A stretch of 19,750 nt of DNA from JAEUIG01 sp046349775 (GTDB taxonomy: Bacteria > Planctomycetota > Planctomycetia > Planctomycetales > Planctomycetaceae), in contig JAXMBS010000088.1 of the NCBI GenBank assembly GCA_046349775.1, positions 1 through 19,750 on the forward strand, read 5' to 3'. This document shows positions 13,995 to 19,750 of this stretch, in pieces. Position 1 is the stretch's first letter, and each line of letters starts with the position of its first letter. The position numbers and the translations under genes were made by a program. Under the pieces are notes generated by a model that ran no database searches, was not told where the DNA came from, and worked only from the letters and a program-made list of their open reading frames with translations.

Positions 13995-15557
13995 TCACTT
14001 TTCAATCACCACCTCAACATCATTCGCCTGCTCCGCTCCCGGCGTGCTGCGGCCGCGGCGAATGAGGTCGACCAGCATTGAATGCAACTCGGCTGCCTTC
14101 TCAGGCTGAGCGACGAACTGGTTGGTATGCTCCGCCGGGTCGGGGGCCAGGTCGAAGAGCTGTTTCGGCTGGTTGTCCGGTTCGCCGTAGCCGCGCTGTG
14201 ATTTGAACCACGCCGTCTCGCCGCGCGGGCCGTTGTCGTCGCCGGTCGGGGCTTCGATCAACACCCAGTTGTCGTGGCGGATTGCGAACCGTCCACTGCC
14301 GCCGTGGTAGACGAGCGTGTCCCGCGCCGTTTTGGATTCTCCTCGCAGCACGGGGAGATAGCTCTGGCTGTCGACGGCGGCCTCGGCCGGCAGGTCGACG
14401 TCGAGCAGATCGGCGACGGTCGCCAGAAAATCCACGTGGCAGATGAGCGCGTCGCTGGTTGTTCCCGGCGCCACCACTCCCGACCAGTTGACGATGAAGG
14501 GCACGCGGTGCCCCCCTTCCCACAGGTCGCGCTTCGCGCCGCGCAGGTCGCCCATGCTGAAGTGGCCGAACTGTTCGGCGCGCTCGTACGCGCCGGGTTT
14601 CACCTCGCCGGTGATTTCGGGCCCGTTGTCGCTGGTGAAGATCACCAGCGTGTTGCTCAGGACGCTGGTGTCGACGAGCGCTTTCAGAATCCGGCCGACG
14701 TCCAGGTCCATCTGCGCCACCCAGTCGCCATAGGGACCGATCGGCGTGCGTCCCTGGAAATCCGGCGTGGGGACGATGGGGTAGTGCGGGCCGCCCAGCG
14801 GCACATAGAGAAAGAACGGCTGCTGCGGTTTGCGGGCGGCGGCTTCGCGGATGAACCGCACGCTGCGCTGCGTGATCTCGGGCTGGACGTCGACCCAGCG
14901 CCAGCCGGGGAGCATCGGGCCGGGGCGGTTGAACTCCGGTCCGCTGGGGGCACTCGGAATTCCGAGGGTGTGGTCATTTTCGATGAAGCAGTAGGGCGGG
15001 AAGTTCGGCGCGCCGTTTCCGAAGAACACATCAAAGCCGCGCGTCGTCGGTCCCTCGGAGATCGGCCGCGTGAAATCGACGTTGGTCGACTTGTCCTTGC
15101 GCGTGACCGGGGGCTGGCCATCGGTCGTCGGCCAGATGTCTCCCAGGTGCCATTTGCCGAAGCAGCCGGTGACATAACCCTGCTGCTGCAGCAGTTTGCC
15201 GACGGTCAGTCGCTCGGGCGAAATGAGGGGCGGACTCCACGAGACGAGCACTCCTTTTTGCAGGCTTGTTCGCCAGGCGTAGCGACCCGTGAGGAGCGCG
15301 TAGCGGGTGGGGGAACAGACCGCCGACGGGGAGTGGGCGTCGGTGAACCGCATGCCCTGTGTGGCAAGCCGGTCGATATTCGGCGTCGGAATCTGCGACG
15401 CCGGGTTGTAGCAACGGGGATCACCGTACCCCATGTCATCGGCCAGGATGAAGACGATGTTCGGGCGCTCGACCGCCCATGCGGATTGCGAGCCCCAGAA
15501 CACCGTCAACACCGCCACGAAGCGTGTAACCAGCGCCGGTCGCATTCGATCAACCAT
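13995..15557 (-). CDS. Secreted sulfatase (formylglycine type)
   Basis: The protein has 520 residues with a signal peptide ending GSQSAWA (28). It removes sulfate esters, probably from polysaccharides, outside the cytoplasm. The alkaline-phosphatase-like sulfatase fold is clear: metal-binding NIVFILADDMGYGD (D40, D41), the CSPTR signature at 81-85 where C81 would become formylglycine, GKWHLG (K135, H137) and SDNG (D310, N311). The C-terminal subdomain includes HVDFLATVADLLDVDLPA and LFDLAPDPAEHTNQF. Length and motifs are complete. The start is uncertain: 15557 lies inside a heptamer repeat, and M5 at 15545 gives an equally good signal; neither has a Shine-Dalgarno. No sulfatase-maturing enzyme is in the window. 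The substrate cannot be read from the sequence. Confidence 0.95.
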   Translation of the reverse strand: MVDRMRPALVTRFVAVLTVFWGSQSAWAVERPNIVFILADDMGYGDPRCYNPASQIPTPNIDRLATQGMRFTDAHSPSAVCSPTRYALLTGRYAWRTSLQKGVLVSWSPPLISPERLTVGKLLQQQGYVTGCFGKWHLGDIWPTTDGQPPVTRKDKSTNVDFTRPISEGPTTRGFDVFFGNGAPNFPPYCFIENDHTLGIPSAPSGPEFNRPGPMLPGWRWVDVQPEITQRSVRFIREAAARKPQQPFFLYVPLGGPHYPIVPTPDFQGRTPIGPYGDWVAQMDLDVGRILKALVDTSVLSNTLVIFTSDNGPEITGEVKPGAYERAEQFGHFSMGDLRGAKRDLWEGGHRVPFIVNWSGVVAPGTTSDALICHVDFLATVADLLDVDLPAEAAVDSQSYLPVLRGESKTARDTLVYHGGSGRFAIRHDNWVLIEAPTGDDNGPRGETAWFKSQRGYGEPDNQPKQLFDLAPDPAEHTNQFVAQPEKAAELHSMLVDLIRRGRSTPGAEQANDVEVVIEK

Positions 15558-15576
15558 GGTAGATCAACCATCAACC
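15549..15576. repeat. ATCAACC heptamer array at the sulfatase start
   Basis: Four consecutive 7-base units, ATCAACC, ATGGTAG, ATCAACC and ATCAACC, overlap the sulfatase ATG (15555-15557 on the minus strand). The rest of the gap to 15776 shows no other feature. Confidence 0.55.
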
Positions 15577-15776
15577 GCAGGTGTGAGTCTGGGCAAAGAC
15601 TACCGGCCGGAACGGGGACGGGTGTTCCCGCAAGAAACGCCGAACCGACGTGGTCCGAACTGCCGATATGTGAAGCTGCGTGCGTCCGCGCGCCGGGACG
15701 GCTCTGTCCGTTGGGGGTGCGGCAGGATACGGCAGCCACGAGCCGCCCGGATGCGGCGCAATCAGCAGGCCGGCAA

Positions 15777-15998
15777 ATGCAGGGTATCAACGTCCTGGCG
15801 CTCGTTAAAGACGGCGAACGCTACGTGTTTCTGTACGACGACAACAGCGTGACCCAGGTTCTGCAGACCTTGGGGCGATACGCCGCCGACCCGGAACTGA
15901 GCTTTTCGTGGTACGACGCGGCGGTCCTGAGCCAGCGTGTCCGGCAATTGCAGCATGTGGCCGGAACGGCGACGTCGATGTATCGGGAATCTGCGTGA
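15777..15998 (+). CDS. Small conserved hypothetical protein (73 residues)
   Basis: The ATG at 15777 has AGCAGG 7 bases upstream. The 73 residues read as a compact alpha/beta protein: INVLALVKDGERYVFLYDDN, then SVTQVLQTLGRYAADPELSF and SWYDAAVLSQRVRQLQHVAG. The pattern is two beta-strands ending in an acidic turn, then helices, with no signal peptide or membrane helix, so it is probably cytoplasmic. It resembles a short uncharacterised protein I associate with planctomycetes. The same frame is open upstream for more than 1.4 kb, but that part is antisense to the sulfatase and is not coding. A strong terminator follows 36 bases after the stop, supporting a separate transcript. Confidence 0.8.
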   Translation: MQGINVLALVKDGERYVFLYDDNSVTQVLQTLGRYAADPELSFSWYDAAVLSQRVRQLQHVAGTATSMYRESA

Positions 15999-16034
15999 GT
16001 CGGCCCTGAACCCGCGCCGGCTCATGCCACTGAG

Positions 16035-16071
16035 GCGCCCCGGTCGAGTGAGTACGACTCGACCGGGGCGC
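16035..16071 (+). terminator. Strong 15-pair hairpin terminator
   Basis: GCGCCCCGGTCGAGT (16035-16049) pairs perfectly with 16057-16071 around a seven-base loop, followed by a T-rich TCGTCGTTT. It lies 36 bases after the stop of the 73-residue protein and is the best terminator in the window. Confidence 0.8.
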
Positions 16072-16100
16072 TCGTCGTTTCTGCGGGTCGAAAAGTGGAA

Positions 16101-16127
16101 CCACGGAATACACGGAAGAAACGGAAA
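16101..16127. repeat. ACGGAA nonamer array
   Basis: Three exact 9-base-period units, CCACGGAAT, ACACGGAAG and AAACGGAAA, run into a decamer palindrome. This resembles the CCACGGAATACACGGAAG-type sequence that I recall from spacers of planctomycetes and other bacteria. Confidence 0.6.
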
Positions 16128-16135
16128 AGGAAGGG

Positions 16136-16236
16136 GAACCGCGAATAAACGCGAATTCACGCGAATCAGAGATCAGGACCATCACGGCCATCTCTCTTCG
16201 GCCAAATTCGCCTTTATTCGCGAACATTCGCGGTTC
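16136..16236. repeat. Palindromic element with CGCGAAT decamer arms
   Basis: GAACCGCGAAT (16136-16146) is inverted exactly at 16226-16236. The left arm has three 10-base units (CGCGAATAAA, CGCGAATTCA, CGCGAATCAG), and the right arm has three in inverse orientation (CCGCGAATGT, TCGCGAATAA, AGGCGAATTT on the minus strand). Nothing suggests a gene inside. It lies between the terminator at 16071 and the recombinase gene. Confidence 0.6.
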
Positions 16237-16276
16237 TCCTGTTCTTCAGTGGGTGCCCAACCCAGCACGCCACTTT

Positions 16277-16311
16277 GCTGATCGCTGAGAGCTGACTGCT
16301 GAAGGCTCTGT
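16277..16311. repeat. GCTGANN heptamer array touching the recombinase start
   Basis: Five consecutive 7-base units, GCTGATC, GCTGAGA, GCTGACT, GCTGAAG and GCTCTGT, end two bases before the ATG at 16314. They occupy the place of a ribosome-binding site, and no AGGAGG-like sequence is present. Confidence 0.65.
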
Positions 16312-16313
16312 CC

Positions 16314-17222
16314 ATGCGCTCCACCGTCAACGCTTTTCTGCGACATCTGCACGTGGAACGCAATGCGTCCGAGTTGACGCTGAAGTCCTACGCGGAAGAC
16401 TTCGCCAGTTTCTATGATTATCTGGACGACCGCGTGGGAGGCATCCCGGCGGCCAGCGACGTGACGACCAGCCAACTGCGCGGCTACGTCGCGTATCTCC
16501 ATGAGTGCCAATACGCTCGGACGACGATCGCCCGGCGGCTGGCGTGTCTGCGAAGCTTCTTCCGGTACACGACGCGCGAAGGGATCACGGAATCCAATCC
16601 CGCCCAGGCGTTGCGGACGCCGCGTGTCGGGCGCAAATTGCCGCACTTCCTGACGACCGAACAGATCGCGCAGCTTCTCGAAGCTCCGCCGGCGAACGAC
16701 GCAATGGGGCTGCGGGACCGCGCAATCCTCGAAACGATGTATTCGGCCGGGCTCCGCGTCGCCGAACTGGTCGCCCTGGACGTCTCCGGCTGGGACCGTG
16801 AGGCGAACATTCTGCGGGTGATGGGTAAAGGACGCAAAGAGCGCATCGCGGCCGTCGGTCGATATGCGGCCACAGCTCTCGAGAAGTGGCTGGACGTCCG
16901 CGTCGCATCGCCTGATGTTCCGCCCGAGGACCGGGATGCGCTGTTCCTGAACCGGTTCGGCGAGCGGCTGACGACACGGAGCATTGGCCGGATGCTCGAA
17001 AAGCATCTGCAGACAACGGGGCTGAACCGCCTGACGACGCCGCACACGCTCAGGCACAGCTTTGCAACGCACCTGCTCGACGGCGGGGCGGATTTGCGGG
17101 CGGTGCAGGAACTGCTGGGGCACAAGAGTTTGACGACCACGCAGATTTACACGCATGTCAGCACCCGCCGGATGCGCGAAACGTATGAGCATGCGCACCC
17201 GCACGCGGCCGCGGCCCGTTGA
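16314..17222 (+). CDS. xerC: Tyrosine recombinase, XerC/XerD type
   Basis: The 302-residue length is that of XerC/XerD, which resolve chromosome dimers at dif during division. Residues 1-95 are the SAM-like core-binding domain (FLRHLHVERNASELTLKSYA). Residues 110-295 are the catalytic domain with all active-site residues: R148 (SAGLRVAEL), K172 (GKGRKER), H244 and R247 (HTLRHSFATH), H270 (LLGHKSLTTTQIY) and nucleophile Y279 (IYTHVS). I cannot separate XerC from XerD by eye, and a mobile-element integrase is less likely because the length is minimal and no att site or cargo is visible. The ATG at 16314 has no Shine-Dalgarno; heptamer repeats abut it. A weak hairpin (17293-17298 with 17314-17319) follows the gene. 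Confidence 0.93.
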   Translation: MRSTVNAFLRHLHVERNASELTLKSYAEDFASFYDYLDDRVGGIPAASDVTTSQLRGYVAYLHECQYARTTIARRLACLRSFFRYTTREGITESNPAQALRTPRVGRKLPHFLTTEQIAQLLEAPPANDAMGLRDRAILETMYSAGLRVAELVALDVSGWDREANILRVMGKGRKERIAAVGRYAATALEKWLDVRVASPDVPPEDRDALFLNRFGERLTTRSIGRMLEKHLQTTGLNRLTTPHTLRHSFATHLLDGGADLRAVQELLGHKSLTTTQIYTHVSTRRMRETYEHAHPHAAAAR

Positions 17223-17356
17223 ACTGGTGACGGGGTCTTCCGCGAGCTTGCCCTCTGAGTTCCCCCGATGCTAGCCTGAACGCTGAATCCTTGGTGAGTC
17301 TAAGGCTTTGCAGCTCACCGCCCTAAACGCAGCCGACCGACTGGCCGATAGGACAG

Positions 17357-18520
17357 GTGAACGAGCAGACCGCTTCCGTAGCAGGTCGCTCCCCTAAGGC
17401 CGTTTCTGCTGATCTTGAGCCGAGTGCCACAATGTCTGCCGTCCTCGAAGTCCCCACCGGCCGCAGCCAGTTTGCAGCAGCCGATCGTCCGCACATCGAC
17501 AAGGACGTGTTGCGCGGCCTAATGCAGCCGAGCCTGTTTCAGTGGGGAATCCGCACGGCGGGGGACTGGCTGTTGTGCATCGTGCCAATGCTGATCGCCG
17601 GCTACACCCGCGAGTGGTGGGCGTATGCGCTGGCGGTGCTCGGGACCGGTGTCTCACAGCATCGCCTGGCGCTGATGGCACACGAAGGATCACACCGGCA
17701 GGCGACGCGGAACAAGTTCTGGAATGACCTGCTCGTCGGGTTCTTCACCCTGTGGCCGTTTGCAAACCCGGTCGGCGGATACCGCCGATTCCACTTCAAT
17801 CACCACCGGTATCTGAACACCGAAGGGGATCCGGAGCTCAAGCACAAGCGCAAGAGCGCGCCCGCGTGGGATCTGCCGTCGGGCTGGCCGAAAATCGTCC
17901 GCTGCTTTCTGGAAGACATCTGCCTGCTGCACGTGAACGAGCTGGTGCACCTCTCGCAGAACGCCCGCCCCGGCACGAGCAAGATCGACCGGCTGCTGCC
18001 GATCGGCTGGTATCTGATCGCTGCCGGGATCATTGCCTACACGGGGCAGTGGTGGATCCTGGCGGTGTGGGTGCTGGCGACGGCCGTGGTATTCTGGCCG
18101 ATCTTCCGGATGCGGATCTGGACTGAACACGTCGGCACATATGACGTGCACCGGATTCACGCTCCGTGGTACCTGCGGTTCTGGCTGCTGCCGCACAACA
18201 CGTGGTACCACTACGAGCACCACCACTTCCCGCAGGTGCCCTGCTGGAATCTGCCGAAAGTCCGGGCGCTGGTCGGTCCGGAGCCGGAGATTCAGCCGCT
18301 GTACCGGGTGCTCGGTTCACTGTCGAGCGCACCGGAAATCGGATCGGGCGCGCCGACGCGCGTGCTGGGAGAACCGCTGCCGGTGTTCAACCCCCGCGTC
18401 GTGGCAGAGATTCCGCACGACTGGGAGAGCGGGCGTTTGACGGGGGCTGGCGCCGGGACCGGCGGGAAGCCGATCTACCACTCGGACGACGTGGTTCGCG
18501 AGCACGCGTCGCCGGTGTAG
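17357..18520 (+). CDS. Membrane fatty-acid desaturase family protein
   Basis: The protein has 387 residues from the GTG at 17357; the in-frame ATG at 17432 (MSAVLEVPTGRSQF) is a good alternative, since neither has a clear ribosome site. It carries the three histidine boxes of the di-iron membrane desaturase/hydroxylase family: HEGSH (109-113), HFNHH (146-150) and HYEHHH (285-290, fitting HxxHH). Four or so hydrophobic segments surround them (WLLCIVPMLIAGYT, WWAYALAVLGTGVS, WYLIAAGIIAYTG, WILAVWVLATAVVFWPIF). The enzyme would sit in the cytoplasmic membrane and use O2 to oxidise a lipid chain or related substrate, which cannot be named from the sequence. The Gly/Pro-rich C-terminal tail after 310 is probably cytoplasmic. 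A heptamer array begins at the base after the stop codon. Confidence 0.93.
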   Translation: MNEQTASVAGRSPKAVSADLEPSATMSAVLEVPTGRSQFAAADRPHIDKDVLRGLMQPSLFQWGIRTAGDWLLCIVPMLIAGYTREWWAYALAVLGTGVSQHRLALMAHEGSHRQATRNKFWNDLLVGFFTLWPFANPVGGYRRFHFNHHRYLNTEGDPELKHKRKSAPAWDLPSGWPKIVRCFLEDICLLHVNELVHLSQNARPGTSKIDRLLPIGWYLIAAGIIAYTGQWWILAVWVLATAVVFWPIFRMRIWTEHVGTYDVHRIHAPWYLRFWLLPHNTWYHYEHHHFPQVPCWNLPKVRALVGPEPEIQPLYRVLGSLSSAPEIGSGAPTRVLGEPLPVFNPRVVAEIPHDWESGRLTGAGAGTGGKPIYHSDDVVREHASPV

Positions 18521-18548
18521 GTGGGTAGCGGGTTGTGGGTAGTGGGTA
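18521..18548. repeat. GTGGGTA heptamer array touching the desaturase stop
   Basis: Four 7-base units, GTGGGTA, GCGGGTT, GTGGGTA and GTGGGTA, start at the base immediately after the TAG at 18518-18520. It is the second copy of the family seen upstream of glyS. Confidence 0.7.
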
Positions 18549-18593
18549 GCACCAGGAGCCCGGAGTAAAGACCAACGTGCATCCTTTGCTGCA

Positions 18594-18621
18594 GTCTGAA
18601 AGCTGATCGCTAGAAGCTTCT
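18594..18621. repeat. GCTGA-type heptamer array touching the usp stop
   Basis: The 7-base units GTCTGAA, AGCTGAT, CGCTAGA and AGCTTCT run up to one base before the stop codon of the universal stress gene (18623). They are more degenerate than the array before the recombinase but share the GCTGA core. Confidence 0.5.
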
Positions 18622-18622
18622 G

Positions 18623-19105
18623 CTACGGCATCACGAACTTGAAGTCCGCCGGCCGTACCGTCAGGACGGGGCAGGGAGCGTGCTGCAAAACCCGCTCCGC
18701 GACGCTGCCCATCAATACATGCGACAGGCCGGAGCGGCCGTGCGTCCCCATGACGATCAGGTCAATCTCGTGGGTCTTCGCGTACACGTGGACCTGCTCG
18801 AAGGTGCGCCCCTGCTTGACGGCGATGACTGAGCGCTTCAGCTTGTCCGGTCCGTCAGGCGTAATGGCGGTGAGCTTGGCGATCGCCCGCTGTTCGTAGT
18901 TCTCCTGCGCGGCGGGATCGGCCACAAAGGCGGGGAACGCCAGGCCCATGCCGAATTCGGGAACCTGCGCGGTGAGGTCTTCCATCACGTGCAGCAGGTG
19001 GAGTTCGGCATCAAATTGCCGGGCGAGGTCGATGGCATACGCGCGTGCGCCGTCGGTCGCGGGACTGAAATCCGTGGGAAACAGGATCTTGGCGAGGCGG
19101 ATCAT
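18623..19105 (-). CDS. Universal stress protein (UspA family), ATP-binding type
   Basis: This is a single Usp domain of 160 residues. It opens with the family's first strand and loop (AKILFPTDFSPATDGARAYA) and continues through LHLLHVMED. It closes with the ATP-binding motif G-2x-G-9x-G-S: G120, G123, G133 and S134 within GTHGRSGLSHVLMGSVAERV. The final strand, CPVLTVRP, is typical. Such proteins are cytoplasmic, bind ATP and dimerise, and are usually induced by stress or growth arrest; a specific role cannot be assigned. The ATG at 19105 has no Shine-Dalgarno, and a 9-base-period repeat begins 18 bases upstream. It is convergent with the desaturase. Confidence 0.95.
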   Translation of the reverse strand: MIRLAKILFPTDFSPATDGARAYAIDLARQFDAELHLLHVMEDLTAQVPEFGMGLAFPAFVADPAAQENYEQRAIAKLTAITPDGPDKLKRSVIAVKQGRTFEQVHVYAKTHEIDLIVMGTHGRSGLSHVLMGSVAERVLQHAPCPVLTVRPADFKFVMP

Positions 19106-19122
19106 GGGCTGTCAGGCGCCGG

Positions 19123-19167
19123 AACAGGAAAAACAGGAGGGAACAGAGGCAACGGAGGACGCTGAGG
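19123..19167. repeat. Purine-rich nonamer array upstream of usp
   Basis: Five consecutive 9-base units, AACAGGAAA, AACAGGAGG, GAACAGAGG, CAACGGAGG and ACGCTGAGG, fill the leader between the permease and usp. The match to a common unit weakens toward the 3' end. Confidence 0.6.
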
Positions 19168-19196
19168 AAAATGATAGCGTTGTTGAAGGGATGCGG

Positions 19197-19219
19197 GCCA
19201 CGGGGATGAACCCCGTGGC
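19197..19219 (-). terminator. Nine-pair hairpin after the permease gene
   Basis: GCCACGGGG (19197-19205) pairs perfectly with CCCCGTGGC (19211-19219) around the five-base loop ATGAA. It lies 16 bases beyond the permease stop on the minus strand, a terminator position, with no clear T tract. The motif resembles a dispersed spacer sequence I recall from planctomycetes. Confidence 0.55.
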
Positions 19220-19234
19220 TCGGGTGACGCCGCC

Positions 19235-19750
19235 TCAAATGGGTGTGTCGACACCGCGGGCAGCGAGCTCCTCCGGAGCGGCGGCGACGAGACGAGTGCG
19301 GGCGTAACCGAAGAAATATGCCAGGCCGATCGCATACATCCCCAGCGTGAGCCACAGGACGATCGGCTCATTCAGCCACCCATAGACGACCGCCGAAAAC
19401 AGGCTCATCACGATGACGGCCGCCGGGAGCCAGGGGTACCACGGAACTTTGTACGGGCGCGGCATGTGTGGCTCTGTCGCCCGCAGGATGTACAGGCAGA
19501 TCATTGCCAGGATGTACCAGATCAGCGCCGTCAGATTACAGGTGAGCACCGCCACAACGACTGCGGCTTCGTTGTAGTAGCCCCAGATGACAAATCCGGC
19601 GGTCACCAGCGACCAGAAGGCAATTGAGGCGTCGGGGGTGCGGCGGACCGGGTGGACGTGGCCGAGAAACGCCGGCAGGTATCCCGCTCGGCCGAGCGAG
19701 AACGAGTGCCGGCTGACCGCGAAGATCATGCCATTGTAGCTGGCAATCAT
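19235..19750 (-). CDS. APC-superfamily amino-acid or ethanolamine permease, C-terminal part
   Basis: 171 codons are visible. The frame runs to the window edge, where an ATG happens to be the first codon but is unlikely to be the true start, because APC permeases usually have 430-500 residues. The visible part begins with SYNGMIFAVSRHSFSLGRAG and YLPAFLGHVHPVRRTPDASI, the cytoplasmic loop after TM8 in this superfamily. Four hydrophobic segments follow (for example FWSLVTAGFVIWGYY, VVVAVLTCNLTALIWYILAM, LPAAVIVMSLFSAVVYGWL and VLWLTLGMYAIGLAYFFGYA). A Pro-rich PRPYKVPWYPWLPA lies between TM10 and TM11, typical of amino-acid permeases. The loop recalls ethanolamine permeases, but the substrate cannot be settled without the N-terminal half. 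Confidence 0.88.
   Translation of the reverse strand: MIASYNGMIFAVSRHSFSLGRAGYLPAFLGHVHPVRRTPDASIAFWSLVTAGFVIWGYYNEAAVVVAVLTCNLTALIWYILAMICLYILRATEPHMPRPYKVPWYPWLPAAVIVMSLFSAVVYGWLNEPIVLWLTLGMYAIGLAYFFGYARTRLVAAAPEELAARGVDTPI

Noticed and set aside
14274..15776. Plus-strand open frame leading into the 73-residue protein
   Set aside because: It is antisense to the sulfatase; only the part after the ATG at 15777, with a ribosome site, looks like protein.
16277..16311. CRISPR-like tandem repeat
   Set aside because: The units are 7 bases with no spacers and no cas genes; the same holds for the other short-period arrays.
16182..17204. Minus-strand open frame of 340 codons
   Set aside because: It is antisense to the tyrosine recombinase, which has all catalytic residues.
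16101..17222. Integrative element with integrase and attachment site
   Set aside because: The recombinase has standard Xer length, and no tRNA, direct-repeat att pair, transposase or cargo is visible; the upstream palindrome belongs to the spacer-repeat class.

Overview
This GC-rich window looks like the chromosome of a planctomycete (phylum Planctomycetota). The evidence is two tandem DUF1559 proteins, a secreted formylglycine-type sulfatase next to a two-domain SGNH esterase, a secreted beta-propeller protein, small proteins of kinds I associate with planctomycetes, and gaps carrying short-period degenerate repeats. I see no rRNA, tRNA, CRISPR array, transposase or prophage gene. The assignment is inference, since no marker gene was searched.

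Layout. 1-351 (-) is the 5' end of a secreted protein that runs off the window. 528-1859 (+) is an NtrC-like response regulator without the GAFTGA loop. 1875-2987 (-) is a secreted beta-propeller. 3330-4326 (+) holds two small secreted Tyr-rich proteins, both with disturbed reading frames. 4431-5264 (-) is a membrane-anchored SGNH hydrolase with a shifted C-terminus, and 5377-6855 (-) is glycyl-tRNA synthetase. 7113-7649 (+) is a secreted Met/Gln-rich protein, followed by a structured gap and two DUF1559 paralogues (7963-8700 and 8801-9541). 9831-11090 (+) is a Tat-exported sulfite-oxidase-like molybdoenzyme with several internal frame switches. 11156-11422 (+) is a broken small conserved gene. 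11673-13907 (+) is a two-domain SGNH/SASA esterase, convergent with a sulfatase (13995-15557, -). Then come a 73-residue protein (15777-15998), a Xer-type tyrosine recombinase (16314-17222), a membrane fatty-acid desaturase (17357-18520), a universal stress protein (18623-19105, -) and the C-terminal half of an APC permease (19235-19750, -).

How the genes relate. The esterase and sulfatase would suit stripping acetyl and sulfate groups from polysaccharides outside the cytoplasm. The other genes are housekeeping or envelope functions without an obvious joint pathway. Most spacers are short and several gene pairs converge, so few long operons are likely.

Two patterns stand out. First, reading-frame damage is confined to about five genes (3.3-4.5 kb and 10.4-11.4 kb) while the rest are intact. 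In four of the five the frame is restored before the ancestral stop. Second, nearly every gap carries degenerate tandem repeats with exact 7-, 9- or 10-base periods, and the 7-base arrays sit directly against start or stop codons.
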